Shown: positions 13,056-21,198, numbered from the stretch's first letter. The stretch is DNA of 24,205 nt from CALRGL01 sp964374035 (GCA_964374035.1 CAYJWY010000013.1:1-24205); one strand, 5' to 3'. The notes: generated by a model from the sequence alone, not told the origin. Numbers and translations: made by a program.

Positions 13056-14636
13056 TTATATCAATGGTTGTCCCTCCATTTCCTCCGGCTGTTCAATTCC
13101 CATCACCATCAAAATCGTTGGGGCAACGTCTGCAAGCATGCCCACCGGCGGCATCAAGGACAAATCTCCATCCGGGACTTCACCCGCAATCGACGGCTGA
13201 CCTTCGTAGGCTTTTCCAATGATCACAAACGGTACGGGATTCGTTGCGTGTTCTTTCAAAATACTCCCCGTCCGTAAATTTAACTTCTCTTCAGCGTTGC
13301 CATGATCCGCCGTGATAAACACGTGACCATCTCGACTAATCGTCTGATCCACAATCTTTCCAAGACACTCGTCGACAACCTGCACAGCCTTTATCGTCGC
13401 CTCAAGATTTCCCGTATGACCCACCATGTCTGGATTCGCAAAATTGATAACGTAAAAATCATACGCGTTGCCTTGTAACTCCTTCACCACGCGTTCGGTA
13501 ATTTGCCGCGCACTCATCTCCGGCTTTTCATCGTAGGCAACGACATTTGGTGAAGGAATAATCGCCCGGTCTTCGCCGGGAAAGGCTTCCTCGCGTGTGC
13601 CGTTCATAAAAAATGTCACGTGTGCATACTTTTCTGTTTCGGCGATGTGGAGTTGTTTCAGTCCTTTTTCAGAAAGAACCTGTGCGAGACAATGCTCGAT
13701 CAACATCGGTGGAAACGCGACGTTCACAGGAAAATTTTTTTCAAACTCTGCCATCGTCACGAGACACAATCCGTTGCGACGCGTGTGCGCAAAACCCGGA
13801 AACTCGGGAAGTGCAAACGCGGCTGTAATCTGGCGCATGCGATCAGGACGAAAATTAAAAAAGATGACCGCATCGTTGTCTTGAATGATGCCGACCGGTT
13901 CACCCGCGCTTGTCATCACAACCGGAACAAGTTGTTCGTCAAAAATTTCTTTTGCGTACGAGTCACGAATCGCTTGCAAAGGATCTTCCGCCGTACGCCC
14001 CGCTCCAAGCACCATCGCGTTGTACGCTTTCTCAATGCGATCCCAGTGATGGTCGCGATCCATCGTGTAGTAGCGACCCGCCATCGTTGCGATCGCACCA
14101 ATCTTTAATTCGACAATCTTCGCTTGCAACTTGGCAATAAAGTCTGGGGCGGAATTTAGAGGTGTGTCACGTCCGTCGAGAATAGGGTGAATGAAGACAT
14201 CGCGCACACCCTGTTTTTTTGCCATCTCCATGAGCGCAAAACAATGTTCGTCCATCGAGTGAATGCGCCCGGGACTCATGAGTCCAATCAAATGCAAACG
14301 ACTTCCCTGTTCTTTAACATGTTGCATGGCCTTAAGAAACGCCTCATTGTGAAAAAACGTTTCGTTCGCAATCGCCGCGTTGATGCGCGAAAACATTTGA
14401 TAGTACACACGCCCCGCACCAATCGCGAGATGCCCCACTTCCGAGTTGCCCATTTCGCCCCACGACAATCCAACCTCTTCTCCAGAAGCGCGCAACGTCA
14501 TTGTTGGATACGTGCGAATGTAGCGATCGAAATTTGGTTTCTTTGCCAGAGCAACCGCATTACCGGGTCCCGCAGGCGCAACGCCAAACCCATCGATAAC
14601 GATGAGAACGCTTGGATGTTTTACTTCTTCAGCCAT
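13056..14636 (-). CDS. gpmI: 2,3-bisphosphoglycerate-independent phosphoglycerate mutase
   Basis: The enzyme interconverts 3- and 2-phosphoglycerate using two Mn ions, without a bisphosphoglycerate cofactor. It belongs to the alkaline-phosphatase superfamily. Asp15 is in LIVIDGFG and the catalytic phospho-Ser is Ser65 in GEMGNSEVGH. HSMDEH, DGRDTP and GRYYTMDRDHHWDR mark the phosphotransferase insertion domain. VINFANPDMVGHTGN and FITADHGNAEE supply the remaining metal ligands. Length 526 is normal. It is the last glycolytic gene of the gap-pgk-eno-gpmI run. Confidence 0.96.
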   Translation of the reverse strand: MAEEVKHPSVLIVIDGFGVAPAGPGNAVALAKKPNFDRYIRTYPTMTLRASGEEVGLSWGEMGNSEVGHLAIGAGRVYYQMFSRINAAIANETFFHNEAFLKAMQHVKEQGSRLHLIGLMSPGRIHSMDEHCFALMEMAKKQGVRDVFIHPILDGRDTPLNSAPDFIAKLQAKIVELKIGAIATMAGRYYTMDRDHHWDRIEKAYNAMVLGAGRTAEDPLQAIRDSYAKEIFDEQLVPVVMTSAGEPVGIIQDNDAVIFFNFRPDRMRQITAAFALPEFPGFAHTRRNGLCLVTMAEFEKNFPVNVAFPPMLIEHCLAQVLSEKGLKQLHIAETEKYAHVTFFMNGTREEAFPGEDRAIIPSPNVVAYDEKPEMSARQITERVVKELQGNAYDFYVINFANPDMVGHTGNLEATIKAVQVVDECLGKIVDQTISRDGHVFITADHGNAEEKLNLRTGSILKEHATNPVPFVIIGKAYEGQPSIAGEVPDGDLSLMPPVGMLADVAPTILMVMGIEQPEEMEGQPLI

Positions 14637-14682
14637 AGATTAAATTTTTTGTCATCACTTGTCCTGTGTCATTTCTCTGTCT

Positions 14683-14769
14683 GTGTCATCTCGAGCAACG
14701 TTGAGAGATCTCGAATTATTGATAGGTGTGGGATCTCTCCATTATGCTTCGCTTCAGTCGAGCTGACAC
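14683..14769. repeat. dispersed inverted-repeat element between eno and gpmI
   Basis: GTGTCATCTCGA (14683-14694) pairs with TCGAGCTGACAC (14758-14769) with one mismatch. An inner GAGAGATC...GATCTCTC pair lies between them. The left 22 bases match the unit at 1626-1647 with one mismatch. Confidence 0.65.
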
Positions 14770-14777
14770 GAGTTCAA

Positions 14778-16043
14778 TTATCTGTGCAACAATTCTTCTT
14801 CAATCTCCAGCAGACGATTGTATTTCACAAGACGCTCTGAACGCGAGAGCGAACCCGACTTGATGTAGTCCGCGTTCACCGCAACCGCGAGATCCGCGAT
14901 CGTTGTGTCGCATGTTTCACCAGATCGATGTGAGACGGAAACTTTGTATTTGTTTTGTTGCGCAAGCAAGATCGCATCGATCGTTTCCGAGAGTGTGCCG
15001 ATCTGATTAAGCTTGATGAGAATCGCGTTGCCAGCGTGCATCTCAATGCCCTTTTGCAAACGCTCAACATTTGTTACAAAAAAATCATCGCCAACAAGTG
15101 CAAGCTTTTTCCCTAAACGTTTTGTGAGCTCAACCCATCCCTGCCAATCATCTTGGTCAAGACCGTCTTCGAGCGAACAAATGGGATACGTTTTCACCCA
15201 CGACTCCCATCGATCCAACATCTGCTCACGTGTCGCAACTTGCTCATCAACCTTCAAGTGATAGCTCTGATCGGTTTCGTTATACAACTCCGATACCGCC
15301 GGGTCGATGGCAAGAAAGACCTCCTTCCCCGCCTTGTAGCCCGCCTTCTTAATGGCACGCATCAACATCTTCAACGCGTCTTCGTTCTTCTTAAACGCAA
15401 CCGCATACCCACCCTCGTCGCCTTTCAATGTCGAGAGCCCCTCCGCTTCCAGCATACCACCAAGCACGTGAAAAATTTCCGCGCCGCAACGATACTTATC
15501 GCGAAACTTTTTCTGCATCGGCACAATCATGAACTCTTGAAAATCGAGCACCCACGAAGCGTGCGCACCACCGTTTAACACATTCATGGTCGGCGTTGGG
15601 AGTCGATAATGTTTGTATGGAAGTTCAAACGCAGATCGCAAATACACATAGAGCGGCACACGCTTTGCTTTCGCACCAGCATGCGCACAGGCAAGCGAAG
15701 CACCCAAAATCGCATTCGCTCCAAGACGACTTTTGTTCACGGTGCGATCCAAATCAATCATCCGCGCATCAATCTCACGTTGCTTGGTCACGTCCAGTCC
15801 GCGCAACGCAGGAAAAATTTTTGTATGGATGTTGTGAATCGCTTTGAGCACACCCTTGCCACCGTAGCGCTTCGGATCATTGTCGCGAAGTTCAAGCGCT
15901 TCATGAATCCCCGTCGACGCACCACTGGGTACACTCGCAGATCCAATCACCCCACTCTCAAGCATGACAGAAACATGCACGGTCGGGTTTCCGCGAGAGT
16001 CAAGAATTTCATGCGCGTGAATGTGTTCGATTTTTTTGGACAT
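14778..16043 (-). CDS. eno: enolase
   Basis: Enolase converts 2-phosphoglycerate to phosphoenolpyruvate. The start at 16043 gives 421 residues beginning MSKKIEHIHAHEILDSRGNP, the usual enolase N-terminus. A longer frame to 16142 only translates a repeat element and is rejected. Visible features are the mobile loop SGASTGIHEALELRD, GGAHASWVLDFQEFMIVP, SLEDGLDQDDW, GDDFFVTN, LIKLNQIGT with the catalytic Lys, and VSHRSGETCDTTIADLAV. The last motif has Cys where most enolases have Glu (GETED); I checked the codon (TGC). No Shine-Dalgarno sequence is evident. Confidence 0.96.
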   Translation of the reverse strand: MSKKIEHIHAHEILDSRGNPTVHVSVMLESGVIGSASVPSGASTGIHEALELRDNDPKRYGGKGVLKAIHNIHTKIFPALRGLDVTKQREIDARMIDLDRTVNKSRLGANAILGASLACAHAGAKAKRVPLYVYLRSAFELPYKHYRLPTPTMNVLNGGAHASWVLDFQEFMIVPMQKKFRDKYRCGAEIFHVLGGMLEAEGLSTLKGDEGGYAVAFKKNEDALKMLMRAIKKAGYKAGKEVFLAIDPAVSELYNETDQSYHLKVDEQVATREQMLDRWESWVKTYPICSLEDGLDQDDWQGWVELTKRLGKKLALVGDDFFVTNVERLQKGIEMHAGNAILIKLNQIGTLSETIDAILLAQQNKYKVSVSHRSGETCDTTIADLAVAVNADYIKSGSLSRSERLVKYNRLLEIEEELLHR

Positions 16044-16068
16044 AGTTGTTTGCCTCGTGTCATCCATT

Positions 16069-16134
16069 GTGTCGTCCTGAGCGCAGTGCCGTGCCTGCCA
16101 GCAGGCATCGCGTTCAGGATGACACACACGCCGA
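16069..16134. repeat. dispersed inverted-repeat element between pgk and eno
   Basis: TGTGTCGTCCTGA on the left pairs with TCAGGATGACACA on the right, around an inner GCCTGCCAGCAGGC hairpin. It belongs to the CCTGAG...TCAGGATGACA family seen at 1-23 and 4684-4752. Confidence 0.7.
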
Positions 16135-16152
16135 TGACACAATGGAATAATC

Positions 16153-17334
16153 TTATTGCAAAACCTCTAAACACGGTAACGTTTTATTCGCGAGGAACTC
16201 GAGCATCGCTCCGCCGCCTGTTGACAACAACGTGAACTTATCGGCGACATGGAGGGCTTCGAGAATCGGCATCGTGTCTCCGCCCCCGACGATCGTGGTT
16301 GCGGGCCCCGTGCGATCCGTGATTGCTTGGGCGATCACTTGTGTGCCGTGCGCGTAGGCATCGACTTCGCAGTAACCAAGTGGACCGTTCCAGACAATCG
16401 TCTTCGCGCGTGCGATGACTTGGCAGAAGCTTTCGATTGTTTTCGGTCCGATGTCGAGAATAAAATCTTTTGCACCGACCTCATCGATCATCTTTATGGA
16501 CTTCTTTGCATCCTTTCTCAATGACAACGCAACGATCACATCAACGGGGAGCACCATCTTCTCCAGAATCTTTTTTGAAAGTTGATCGACGATCTGCTTT
16601 GCGTCCTCGTCATGAACCGAACGGCCGATTGGAAAGCCACGCACCGCGAGCACGGACGTCGCAAGCGCACCGCCGAGTAGAACGTGATCGACATCGTGCT
16701 GAAAGCGACGAATCACCGGCAACTTTGTTTCAAACTTCACCCCGCCCATGACAAGCACAAACGGATGTTTCATGTGCGTCTCGAGTCGACTCAAAATCGC
16801 GACTTCATTTGAGAGAATCGGCCCAGCAAACGACGGAAGTTCTTTGGTGATCGTATGCACACTTGTATGTGCTCGATGACTCACACCAAAGCCGTCATTG
16901 ATATAGAGGTCCCCTAGCTCCGCAAGCGCTTTTGCGAACGTGGAATCGTTCTGCTCTTCACGTTTATCGAACCGGACATTCTCGAGAAGAAGCACGTCGC
17001 CGTTTTTCATGTTACCAACCGCCTTGAGTGCGTGCGAACCGACAAGATCTTTTGAAAGTTTCACGTTGGTCCCAAGCAAGCTCGACAAACGTTTTGCAAC
17101 AGGCTTGAGCGAGTACGCCGAAACACGACGACCATTTGGACGAGCCATGTGCGCGAGCACGATGACCTTCGCGCCGCGATGCGCAAAATAATTGATGTCG
17201 ACGGCGGATCGCGCGATGCGACCATGCGGTCCGTCGACAACTTTCCCATTCTTCACCGGCACATTTGCATCAATGCGAATCAAAACACGCTTGCCCTGAA
17301 GCTCAATCGTCTTTGGAAGCGTTCGTAATTTCAT
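16153..17334 (-). CDS. pgk: phosphoglycerate kinase
   Basis: The enzyme transfers phosphate from 1,3-bisphosphoglycerate to ADP. The start at 17334 gives 393 residues, beginning MKLRTLPKTIEL. The N-terminal domain has RVLIRIDANVPV, GRIARS, AHMARPNG and LENVRFDKREE with NDGFG. The nucleotide domain has VMGGVKFETKL, VWNGPLGYCE, GGGDTM and STGGGAMLEFL. The usual SHLGRP motif reads AHMARP, keeping His and Arg. The start lies 5 bases after the gap stop, so the two genes are coupled. An upstream extension to 17409 would run into gap and is rejected. Confidence 0.96.
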   Translation of the reverse strand: MKLRTLPKTIELQGKRVLIRIDANVPVKNGKVVDGPHGRIARSAVDINYFAHRGAKVIVLAHMARPNGRRVSAYSLKPVAKRLSSLLGTNVKLSKDLVGSHALKAVGNMKNGDVLLLENVRFDKREEQNDSTFAKALAELGDLYINDGFGVSHRAHTSVHTITKELPSFAGPILSNEVAILSRLETHMKHPFVLVMGGVKFETKLPVIRRFQHDVDHVLLGGALATSVLAVRGFPIGRSVHDEDAKQIVDQLSKKILEKMVLPVDVIVALSLRKDAKKSIKMIDEVGAKDFILDIGPKTIESFCQVIARAKTIVWNGPLGYCEVDAYAHGTQVIAQAITDRTGPATTIVGGGDTMPILEALHVADKFTLLSTGGGAMLEFLANKTLPCLEVLQ

Positions 17335-17339
17335 AGAGC

Positions 17340-18347
17340 CTAGAGCTTGCCAACATGCGCGCACATGTCGAGCAACATCGTCGAATATCCCCATTCGTTG
17401 TCGTACCACGCGAGCACTTTGACAAGATCACCGTCTACCACGCGAATCATTTCAAGATCGACGACGCAAGCAAATGGTGTCGCGATGAAGTCTGTTGAAA
17501 CAAGCGGAACATCGCAAACGCCAAGCACGTGTTTCCAACGCGCAGACTTGGCCGCCGTGCGAAACGCTTTCACGACTTCTTCAAGCGTTGTTTTCTTGTT
17601 TGTGACAAACGTAAAGTCGGTAAGCGAAACATCCAACGACGGGACGCGCACCGCGATGCCGTCGAACTTATCTTTCAAGGTAGGAATAACTTTCGTCGCC
17701 GCCTTTGCCGCACCGGTACTCGTTGGAATCATGTTCACGAGTCCACTGCGCGCGCGTCGCAAATCCGCGTGACGACCCGGCGGAAGTCCATCGACCAAGT
17801 TCTGTTCAGCGGTCACCGAGTGGATTGTGGTCAGCATCGCCTTCTTCACACCAAACGCTTCTTCCATAATCTGCGCAACCGGCGCAACCGAATTGGTCGT
17901 GCACGACGCGTTACTCACAACCCCCTGCGACTTCTTACACGTCTTGTGATTCACGCCCATCAAAAACGTCGGCGCATCTTCCGACGGCGCACTGATCACA
18001 ACTTTCTTCGCGCCCGCCGTGCGATGTTTCTCCGCGTCGGCCTCCTTCGTAAAAAATCCGGTCGACTCAATCACCACATCAATCTTCATCTCGTTCCACG
18101 GAAGCATCGCCGGATCTTTCTCCGCGAAAACAGGAATCTTACGCCCGTCGATAATCAGATGTTTTGCGTCCGACTTCACGTCGTGTTGAAACGTGCGAAA
18201 GACAGAATCGTACTTTAAAAGATGCGCAAGAACCTTCGGCTCACTCAGATCATTGATCGCAACAACCTCAAGATCCCTGCGACCAAACCCCGCGCGAAAC
18301 GTCGTGCGGCCAATACGACCAAACCCATTGATAGCAATGCGAAGCAT
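17340..18347 (-). CDS. gap: glyceraldehyde-3-phosphate dehydrogenase, type I
   Basis: The enzyme oxidises glyceraldehyde-3-phosphate to 1,3-bisphosphoglycerate with NAD(P). The start at 18347 gives 335 residues beginning MLRIAINGFGRIGR, the Rossmann motif. Asp in AINDLSEP favours NAD. The catalytic Cys is in SNASCTTNSVAPV and the catalytic His in TTIHSVTAEQ. WYDNEWGYSTML is near the C-terminus. It heads the gap-pgk-eno-gpmI set. An extended -10 promoter sits just upstream, next to the tsf terminator. Confidence 0.96.
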   Translation of the reverse strand: MLRIAINGFGRIGRTTFRAGFGRRDLEVVAINDLSEPKVLAHLLKYDSVFRTFQHDVKSDAKHLIIDGRKIPVFAEKDPAMLPWNEMKIDVVIESTGFFTKEADAEKHRTAGAKKVVISAPSEDAPTFLMGVNHKTCKKSQGVVSNASCTTNSVAPVAQIMEEAFGVKKAMLTTIHSVTAEQNLVDGLPPGRHADLRRARSGLVNMIPTSTGAAKAATKVIPTLKDKFDGIAVRVPSLDVSLTDFTFVTNKKTTLEEVVKAFRTAAKSARWKHVLGVCDVPLVSTDFIATPFACVVDLEMIRVVDGDLVKVLAWYDNEWGYSTMLLDMCAHVGKL

Positions 18348-18356
18348 AGATGGTAG

Positions 18357-18405
18357 CCCCAGGCTCTTGTCCACCGAAGCTTTGGCGAAGGTGAATCAGC
18401 CTGGG
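18357..18405. repeat. inverted repeat in the gap leader
   Basis: CCCCAGGCT (18357-18365) pairs with AGCCTGGG (18398-18405). The interior CCACCGAAGCTTTGGCGAAG is itself partly palindromic and resembles the repeat at 3303-3360. It lies in the predicted leader of gap mRNA. Confidence 0.55.
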
Positions 18406-18427
18406 TTCATGAAAGAATAACAGCCTC

Positions 18428-18436
18428 ATTCTATCA
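18428..18436 (-). promoter_or_regulatory. extended -10 promoter of the gap operon
   Basis: On the minus strand TGATAGAAT is an extended -10 (TAGAAT at 18428-18433). It follows directly on the tsf terminator. The predicted start around 18421 gives a leader of about 75 bases. The helicase gene has the near-identical TGGTAGAAT. Confidence 0.45.
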
Positions 18437-18506
18437 CAAAACACAAAACACCCGGCACTCATTGTAAAGGCGCCCTGTGTGGGTGCCCTGGCAAGAATAC
18501 CGGGTG
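18437..18506 (-). terminator. terminator of rpsB-tsf
   Basis: In the minus direction CACCCGG (complement of 18500-18506) pairs with CCGGGTG (complement of 18449-18455) and is followed by TTTTGTGTTTTG. The loop is long and holds a secondary GGGCACCC...GGGCGCC pairing. Confidence 0.5.
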
Positions 18507-18515
18507 CCTACTATT

Positions 18516-19103
18516 CTAAATTGTAAACCGCGCAATCCTTCTGACTTGCATGTTCTCGCCCATCGAGGAAATCTTTTCCTTGATGAACTCTTCCACCTTC
18601 TTTGCGTCGTCTTTGATATACACCTGCTCCATGAGGACGATATCGCCAAGCCACTTGTTGATCTTGCCTTCGACGATTTTCTCGATGATCTCGGCTGGCT
18701 TCGATTCGTTCTGCATCTCGGCGCGAAACAATTCACGTTCTTTGTCGATGAGCTCAAGGGGGACTTGGTCGCGGGTCACGTAGAGCGGATCCGCGGCACT
18801 GATGTGCAAGGCCAGGTCGTTGCAAAAAGCGATGAAGGCATCGGTACGCGCAACGAAATCCGTCTCGCACAAGACTTCCACGAGCGCGCCCAGCTTTCCG
18901 TTTGAGTGGATGTAGGCGTGCACGCGGCCTTCGCCGGTTTCGCGATCCGCTTTCTTTCCCGCTTTCAAAATTCCTTTCTTGCGAAGCTCTTCCGCGGCTT
19001 TCGTAAGATCGCCACCGGTTTCCTCCAGAGCTTGTTTGGCATCCATCATGCCAGCCCCGGTTTGCGCACGCAACTGCGCGACGAGTTTTGCGTCAACGGA
19101 CAT
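18516..19103 (-). CDS. tsf: elongation factor Ts
   Basis: EF-Ts recycles EF-Tu by exchanging GDP. The N-terminal UBA-like domain has LVAQLRAQTGAGMMDAKQALEETGGD. The core signature is EVLCETDFVARTDAF, which carries the TDFVA motif contacting EF-Tu. With 195 residues it is the short form with a single core subdomain, against about 280 in E. coli. It lies downstream of rpsB on the same strand, as in most bacteria. The 3' arm of a 23-base leader hairpin ends 8 bases before its ATG, and no Shine-Dalgarno sequence is present. Confidence 0.95.
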   Translation of the reverse strand: MSVDAKLVAQLRAQTGAGMMDAKQALEETGGDLTKAAEELRKKGILKAGKKADRETGEGRVHAYIHSNGKLGALVEVLCETDFVARTDAFIAFCNDLALHISAADPLYVTRDQVPLELIDKERELFRAEMQNESKPAEIIEKIVEGKINKWLGDIVLMEQVYIKDDAKKVEEFIKEKISSMGENMQVRRIARFTI

Positions 19104-19111
19104 AGGGTATA

Positions 19112-19191
19112 GGGCGAAGAGGGCTAGGAGGGCGCAGAGGGAATGAGAGGTAAGGTCTTCAACCTCTTCGCCCTCCTAGCCCTCTTCGCCC
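19112..19191. repeat. perfect 23-base inverted repeat between rpsB and tsf
   Basis: Bases 19112-19134 and 19169-19191 are perfect complements. One arm is GGGCGAAGAGGGCTAGGAGG plus GCG, built of GAGGGC-like units. It occupies most of the rpsB-tsf gap and would form a stable hairpin in the transcript, ending next to the tsf start. Confidence 0.75.
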
Positions 19192-19209
19192 TCTTCGGCA
19201 TCCTCTAAA

Positions 19210-19974
19210 TTATTTTTTATCAACAGTGGCGGGCTCGTCCGCCATAGCTTTAGCGACGGCGGGCTTTTGCTCGGCGGCCGCTTTCAACGCAAAGGCCTTT
19301 CCATCTTTCACCGCATCGCACACGAGCGAACAAATCAGATCGATCGATTTCACCGCATCGTCATTTGCCGGAATGACTTTGGTGACATTTTTTGGATTCA
19401 CGTTGGTATCACACATCGCAATGACTTTCGTGTTCGTGAAGACGGCTTCTTGAATCGCGGTCTTCTCGTTGCGGACATCCACGACGAACATGGCTTCGGG
19501 AACACGCGTCATGTTCTCAATCCCACCCATCTTCATTTCGATGTCGGCAATCTCACGCTCCATGAGCAACTGTTCCATCTTTGTATACTTCTTGAGTTCA
19601 CCCTTGTCGCGCTGATCCTTAAGCGTCTTCAAACGCTTGATTGTTGCATTGACCTGTTTAAAATTTGTAAGCGTTCCGCCAAGCCATCGCTCGGTCACAT
19701 AGGGCATACCGCAATGATCCGCGTATTTCTTAACAATGGATTTCGCCTGCGTCTTGGTTCCAACAAAGAGCACCACACCACCGCGTGAAACAACATCTGT
19801 GACAAATGAAAGGGCATCCTCAAGCTGTGAAAGCGTTTTCTCAAGATCGATAATATGCACACCAGAACGAGCGCCGAAAATATAATTCTGCATCTTGGGA
19901 TGCCAACGAGATATCTGGTGACCGTAATGCACGCCCGCTTTGAGCATGTCGGTCACACTTGGAAGAGTCGCCAT
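19210..19974 (-). CDS. rpsB: ribosomal protein S2
   Basis: S2 is a late-assembling protein of the 30S subunit. The start at 19974 gives 254 residues. MATLPSVTDMLKAGVHYGHQ followed by RWHPKMQNYIFGARSGVHIIDL is the classic S2 N-terminus. The signature WLGGTLTNFKQ and the segment IAMCDTNVNP follow. AAAGGAACTCT directly before this ATG is one of the few clear Shine-Dalgarno sequences in the window and rules out the longer frame to 20106. The C-terminal tail is Ala/Lys-rich. A strong promoter lies about 100 bases upstream. Confidence 0.96.
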   Translation of the reverse strand: MATLPSVTDMLKAGVHYGHQISRWHPKMQNYIFGARSGVHIIDLEKTLSQLEDALSFVTDVVSRGGVVLFVGTKTQAKSIVKKYADHCGMPYVTERWLGGTLTNFKQVNATIKRLKTLKDQRDKGELKKYTKMEQLLMEREIADIEMKMGGIENMTRVPEAMFVVDVRNEKTAIQEAVFTNTKVIAMCDTNVNPKNVTKVIPANDDAVKSIDLICSLVCDAVKDGKAFALKAAAEQKPAVAKAMADEPATVDKK

Positions 19975-20002
19975 AGAGTTCCTTTTCGAATCGTCGATGG
20001 AA

Positions 20003-20038
20003 GACGGCGGGCCCAATCTTTTCAACTGGGAGGAGCCA
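20003..20038 (-). promoter_or_regulatory. leader hairpin of rpsB mRNA
   Basis: In the leader, CCCA pairs with TGGG around GTTGAAAAGAT (bases 20016-20034). Purine-rich GGGCCCGCC flanks it. S2 operons are often autoregulated through leader structures, but I do not recognise a known S2-binding motif here. Confidence 0.25.
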
Positions 20039-20077
20039 CAATCTTTGAATCCATCTGAGAGGTTAATTATGGCCGGA

Positions 20078-20106
20078 AGTGTAGTGGATGGTGGGCGTTG
20101 TGTCAA
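20078..20106 (-). promoter_or_regulatory. promoter of rpsB-tsf
   Basis: On the minus strand a perfect TTGACA (20101-20106) is followed after exactly 17 bases by TACACT (20078-20083). This is the best sigma-70-type promoter in the window. The predicted leader is about 97 bases. Confidence 0.7.
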
Positions 20107-20107
20107 T

Positions 20108-20199
20108 TACACATACCGCCTGAGCCTGCAGAGCCAAGCTCAGCTGGCGTCGAAGGCCGCAAACGCATTCACCTTCGACAGGCTCAGGCGGTATGTGTA
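20108..20199. repeat. 21-base perfect inverted repeat between divergent rpsB and SIMPL genes
   Basis: TACACATACCGCCTGAGCCTG (positions 20108-20128) is complementary to 20179-20199. An inner GTCGAAGG...CCTTCGAC pair lies between them. It shares the CCTTCGACAGGCTCAGG-type core with the element at 5319-5389. Confidence 0.8.
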
Positions 20200-20203
20200 C
20201 AAT
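20175..20203 (+). promoter_or_regulatory. candidate promoter of the SIMPL gene, formed by the repeat arm
   Basis: TCGACA (20175-20180), a 17-base spacer and TACAAT (20198-20203) give a good + strand promoter. The -35 and the spacer lie inside the right arm of the inverted repeat. The leader would be about 18 bases. Confidence 0.5.
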
Positions 20204-20227
20204 ATGCTTAACTAATCACCTTTTCCT

Positions 20228-21013
20228 ATGTTGTCCGAAAACATGACCAACGAGCACAAACTGCTCATGTCTCTTTCCGCGATCGTTCTTTGCTTGCTCG
20301 CCCTTTTCCTCGCCGCAAAGACGTGGCAGTCGGTTCGTGAAGCTCAACAGGTTGGCGAGCCGGTTCCTTATGAATACATGATCTCAATTGAAGGCATCGG
20401 CGAAGCCACAGCGGTTCCCAATCTTGCGAAGTTTATGTACTCGGTTGAGTCGCGCGGTTCGACCACCGAAGATGCACAAAACAAAAATGCAAGCATCGGC
20501 AACGCGATTATCGAAGGCTTAACGAAAGATGGAATCGAAAAGAAAGACATCAAGACCACCTACTACAATTCCTACCAGAACTACACGTACGATGCGAATG
20601 GCAACTCGCTTCCTGGCGGTGACTGGTCGACAACGCAATCTGTGGAAGTAACGATCCGTGATATCAGCAAGTCATCCTCGATCCTCACGCTTCTGGGTCA
20701 GCTAGGCGCAACCGGCATTAGTGGTCCAAGTTTCGAAGTGGAAGACGATACGCAAGCAATGAACGCCGCGCGCTTGCTCGCCATCGATGATGTGAAATCG
20801 AAAGCAGAACTTATTGCGTCGAAATTCAACCTCAAACTCAAAAAAATGTCTGGCTACAGCGAATACGCAGACGCACCATACTATGGCTACGACGGAAAAG
20901 GCGGTATGGGTGCGATGAACACGCAGGCGACAAATCCAACCATTTCTCCAGGAGAGCAAGAAATCAAACTACGTGTAAGCGCAAGCTACACATTCGAGAG
21001 CTCGGGAGAGTAA
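20228..21013 (+). CDS. SIMPL-domain (DUF541) membrane-anchored protein
   Basis: This 261-residue protein has one hydrophobic segment near the N-terminus (LLMSLSAIVLCLLALFLAA, about residues 12-30), probably an uncleaved anchor or signal. The SIMPL domain follows from about residue 48: ISIEGIGEATAVPNLAKFMYSVESRG, then DIKTTYYNSYQNYTYD, QSVEVTIRDI and GISGPSFEVEDD, with KAELIASKFNLKLKKMSGYSE. These are the usual features of the family, whose biochemical role is poorly known; envelope or stress functions have been proposed. The C-terminal part is rich in Tyr and Gly (YYGYDGKGGMG). No Shine-Dalgarno sequence is seen. Confidence 0.88.
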   Translation: MLSENMTNEHKLLMSLSAIVLCLLALFLAAKTWQSVREAQQVGEPVPYEYMISIEGIGEATAVPNLAKFMYSVESRGSTTEDAQNKNASIGNAIIEGLTKDGIEKKDIKTTYYNSYQNYTYDANGNSLPGGDWSTTQSVEVTIRDISKSSSILTLLGQLGATGISGPSFEVEDDTQAMNAARLLAIDDVKSKAELIASKFNLKLKKMSGYSEYADAPYYGYDGKGGMGAMNTQATNPTISPGEQEIKLRVSASYTFESSGE

Positions 21014-21016
21014 TCG

Positions 21017-21050
21017 ATTCGAGATCTATCGACGTTGCTCGAGATGACAC
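21017..21050. repeat. dispersed 22-base repeat unit, inverted copy
   Basis: Bases 21029-21050 are the exact reverse complement of 1626-1647. The preceding ATTCGAGATCTA also matches the flank of the copy at 14683-14769, which reads GAGATCTCGAAT. Confidence 0.7.
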
Positions 21051-21076
21051 AAGAGAATTTTTCAACGGTCTCAAAC

Positions 21077-21100
21077 AAACCGCCAGCAATGGCGGCTTTG
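21077..21100 (+). terminator. probable terminator of the SIMPL gene
   Basis: CCGCCA and TGGCGG (21080-21095) form a tight hairpin with a GCAA tetraloop, followed by CTTTG. Flanking AAA/TTT can extend the stem. The U-run is short. Confidence 0.5.
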
Positions 21101-21134
21101 TGTTCCAACAAAAGACTGAGACGAGTCTCAATGG

Positions 21135-21184
21135 GTCATGTCCAACCAAAATCGCGCATACGAGCGATTTTGGTTGGACATGAC
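21135..21184. repeat. 21-base perfect inverted repeat between convergent genes
   Basis: Bases 21135-21155 and 21164-21184 are perfect complements around an 8-base loop. The arm includes TGTCCAACCAAAATCGC. It lies between two terminator-like hairpins. I saw no second copy in the window. Confidence 0.75.
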
Positions 21185-21198
21185 TTCACGCCTACGCC

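Noticed and set aside
14900..14940. Cys in place of Glu in the enolase GETED motif
   Set aside because: The codon is clear, but the residue is not one of the catalytic Lys/Glu or metal ligands, so I did not treat it as a finding.
16044..16142. 33-residue N-terminal extension of enolase
   Set aside because: It translates a dispersed hairpin repeat; the conserved enolase N-terminus begins at 16043.
19975..20106. 44-residue N-terminal extension of ribosomal protein S2
   Set aside because: A clear Shine-Dalgarno sequence precedes the ATG at 19974, and the promoter elements lie within the extension.
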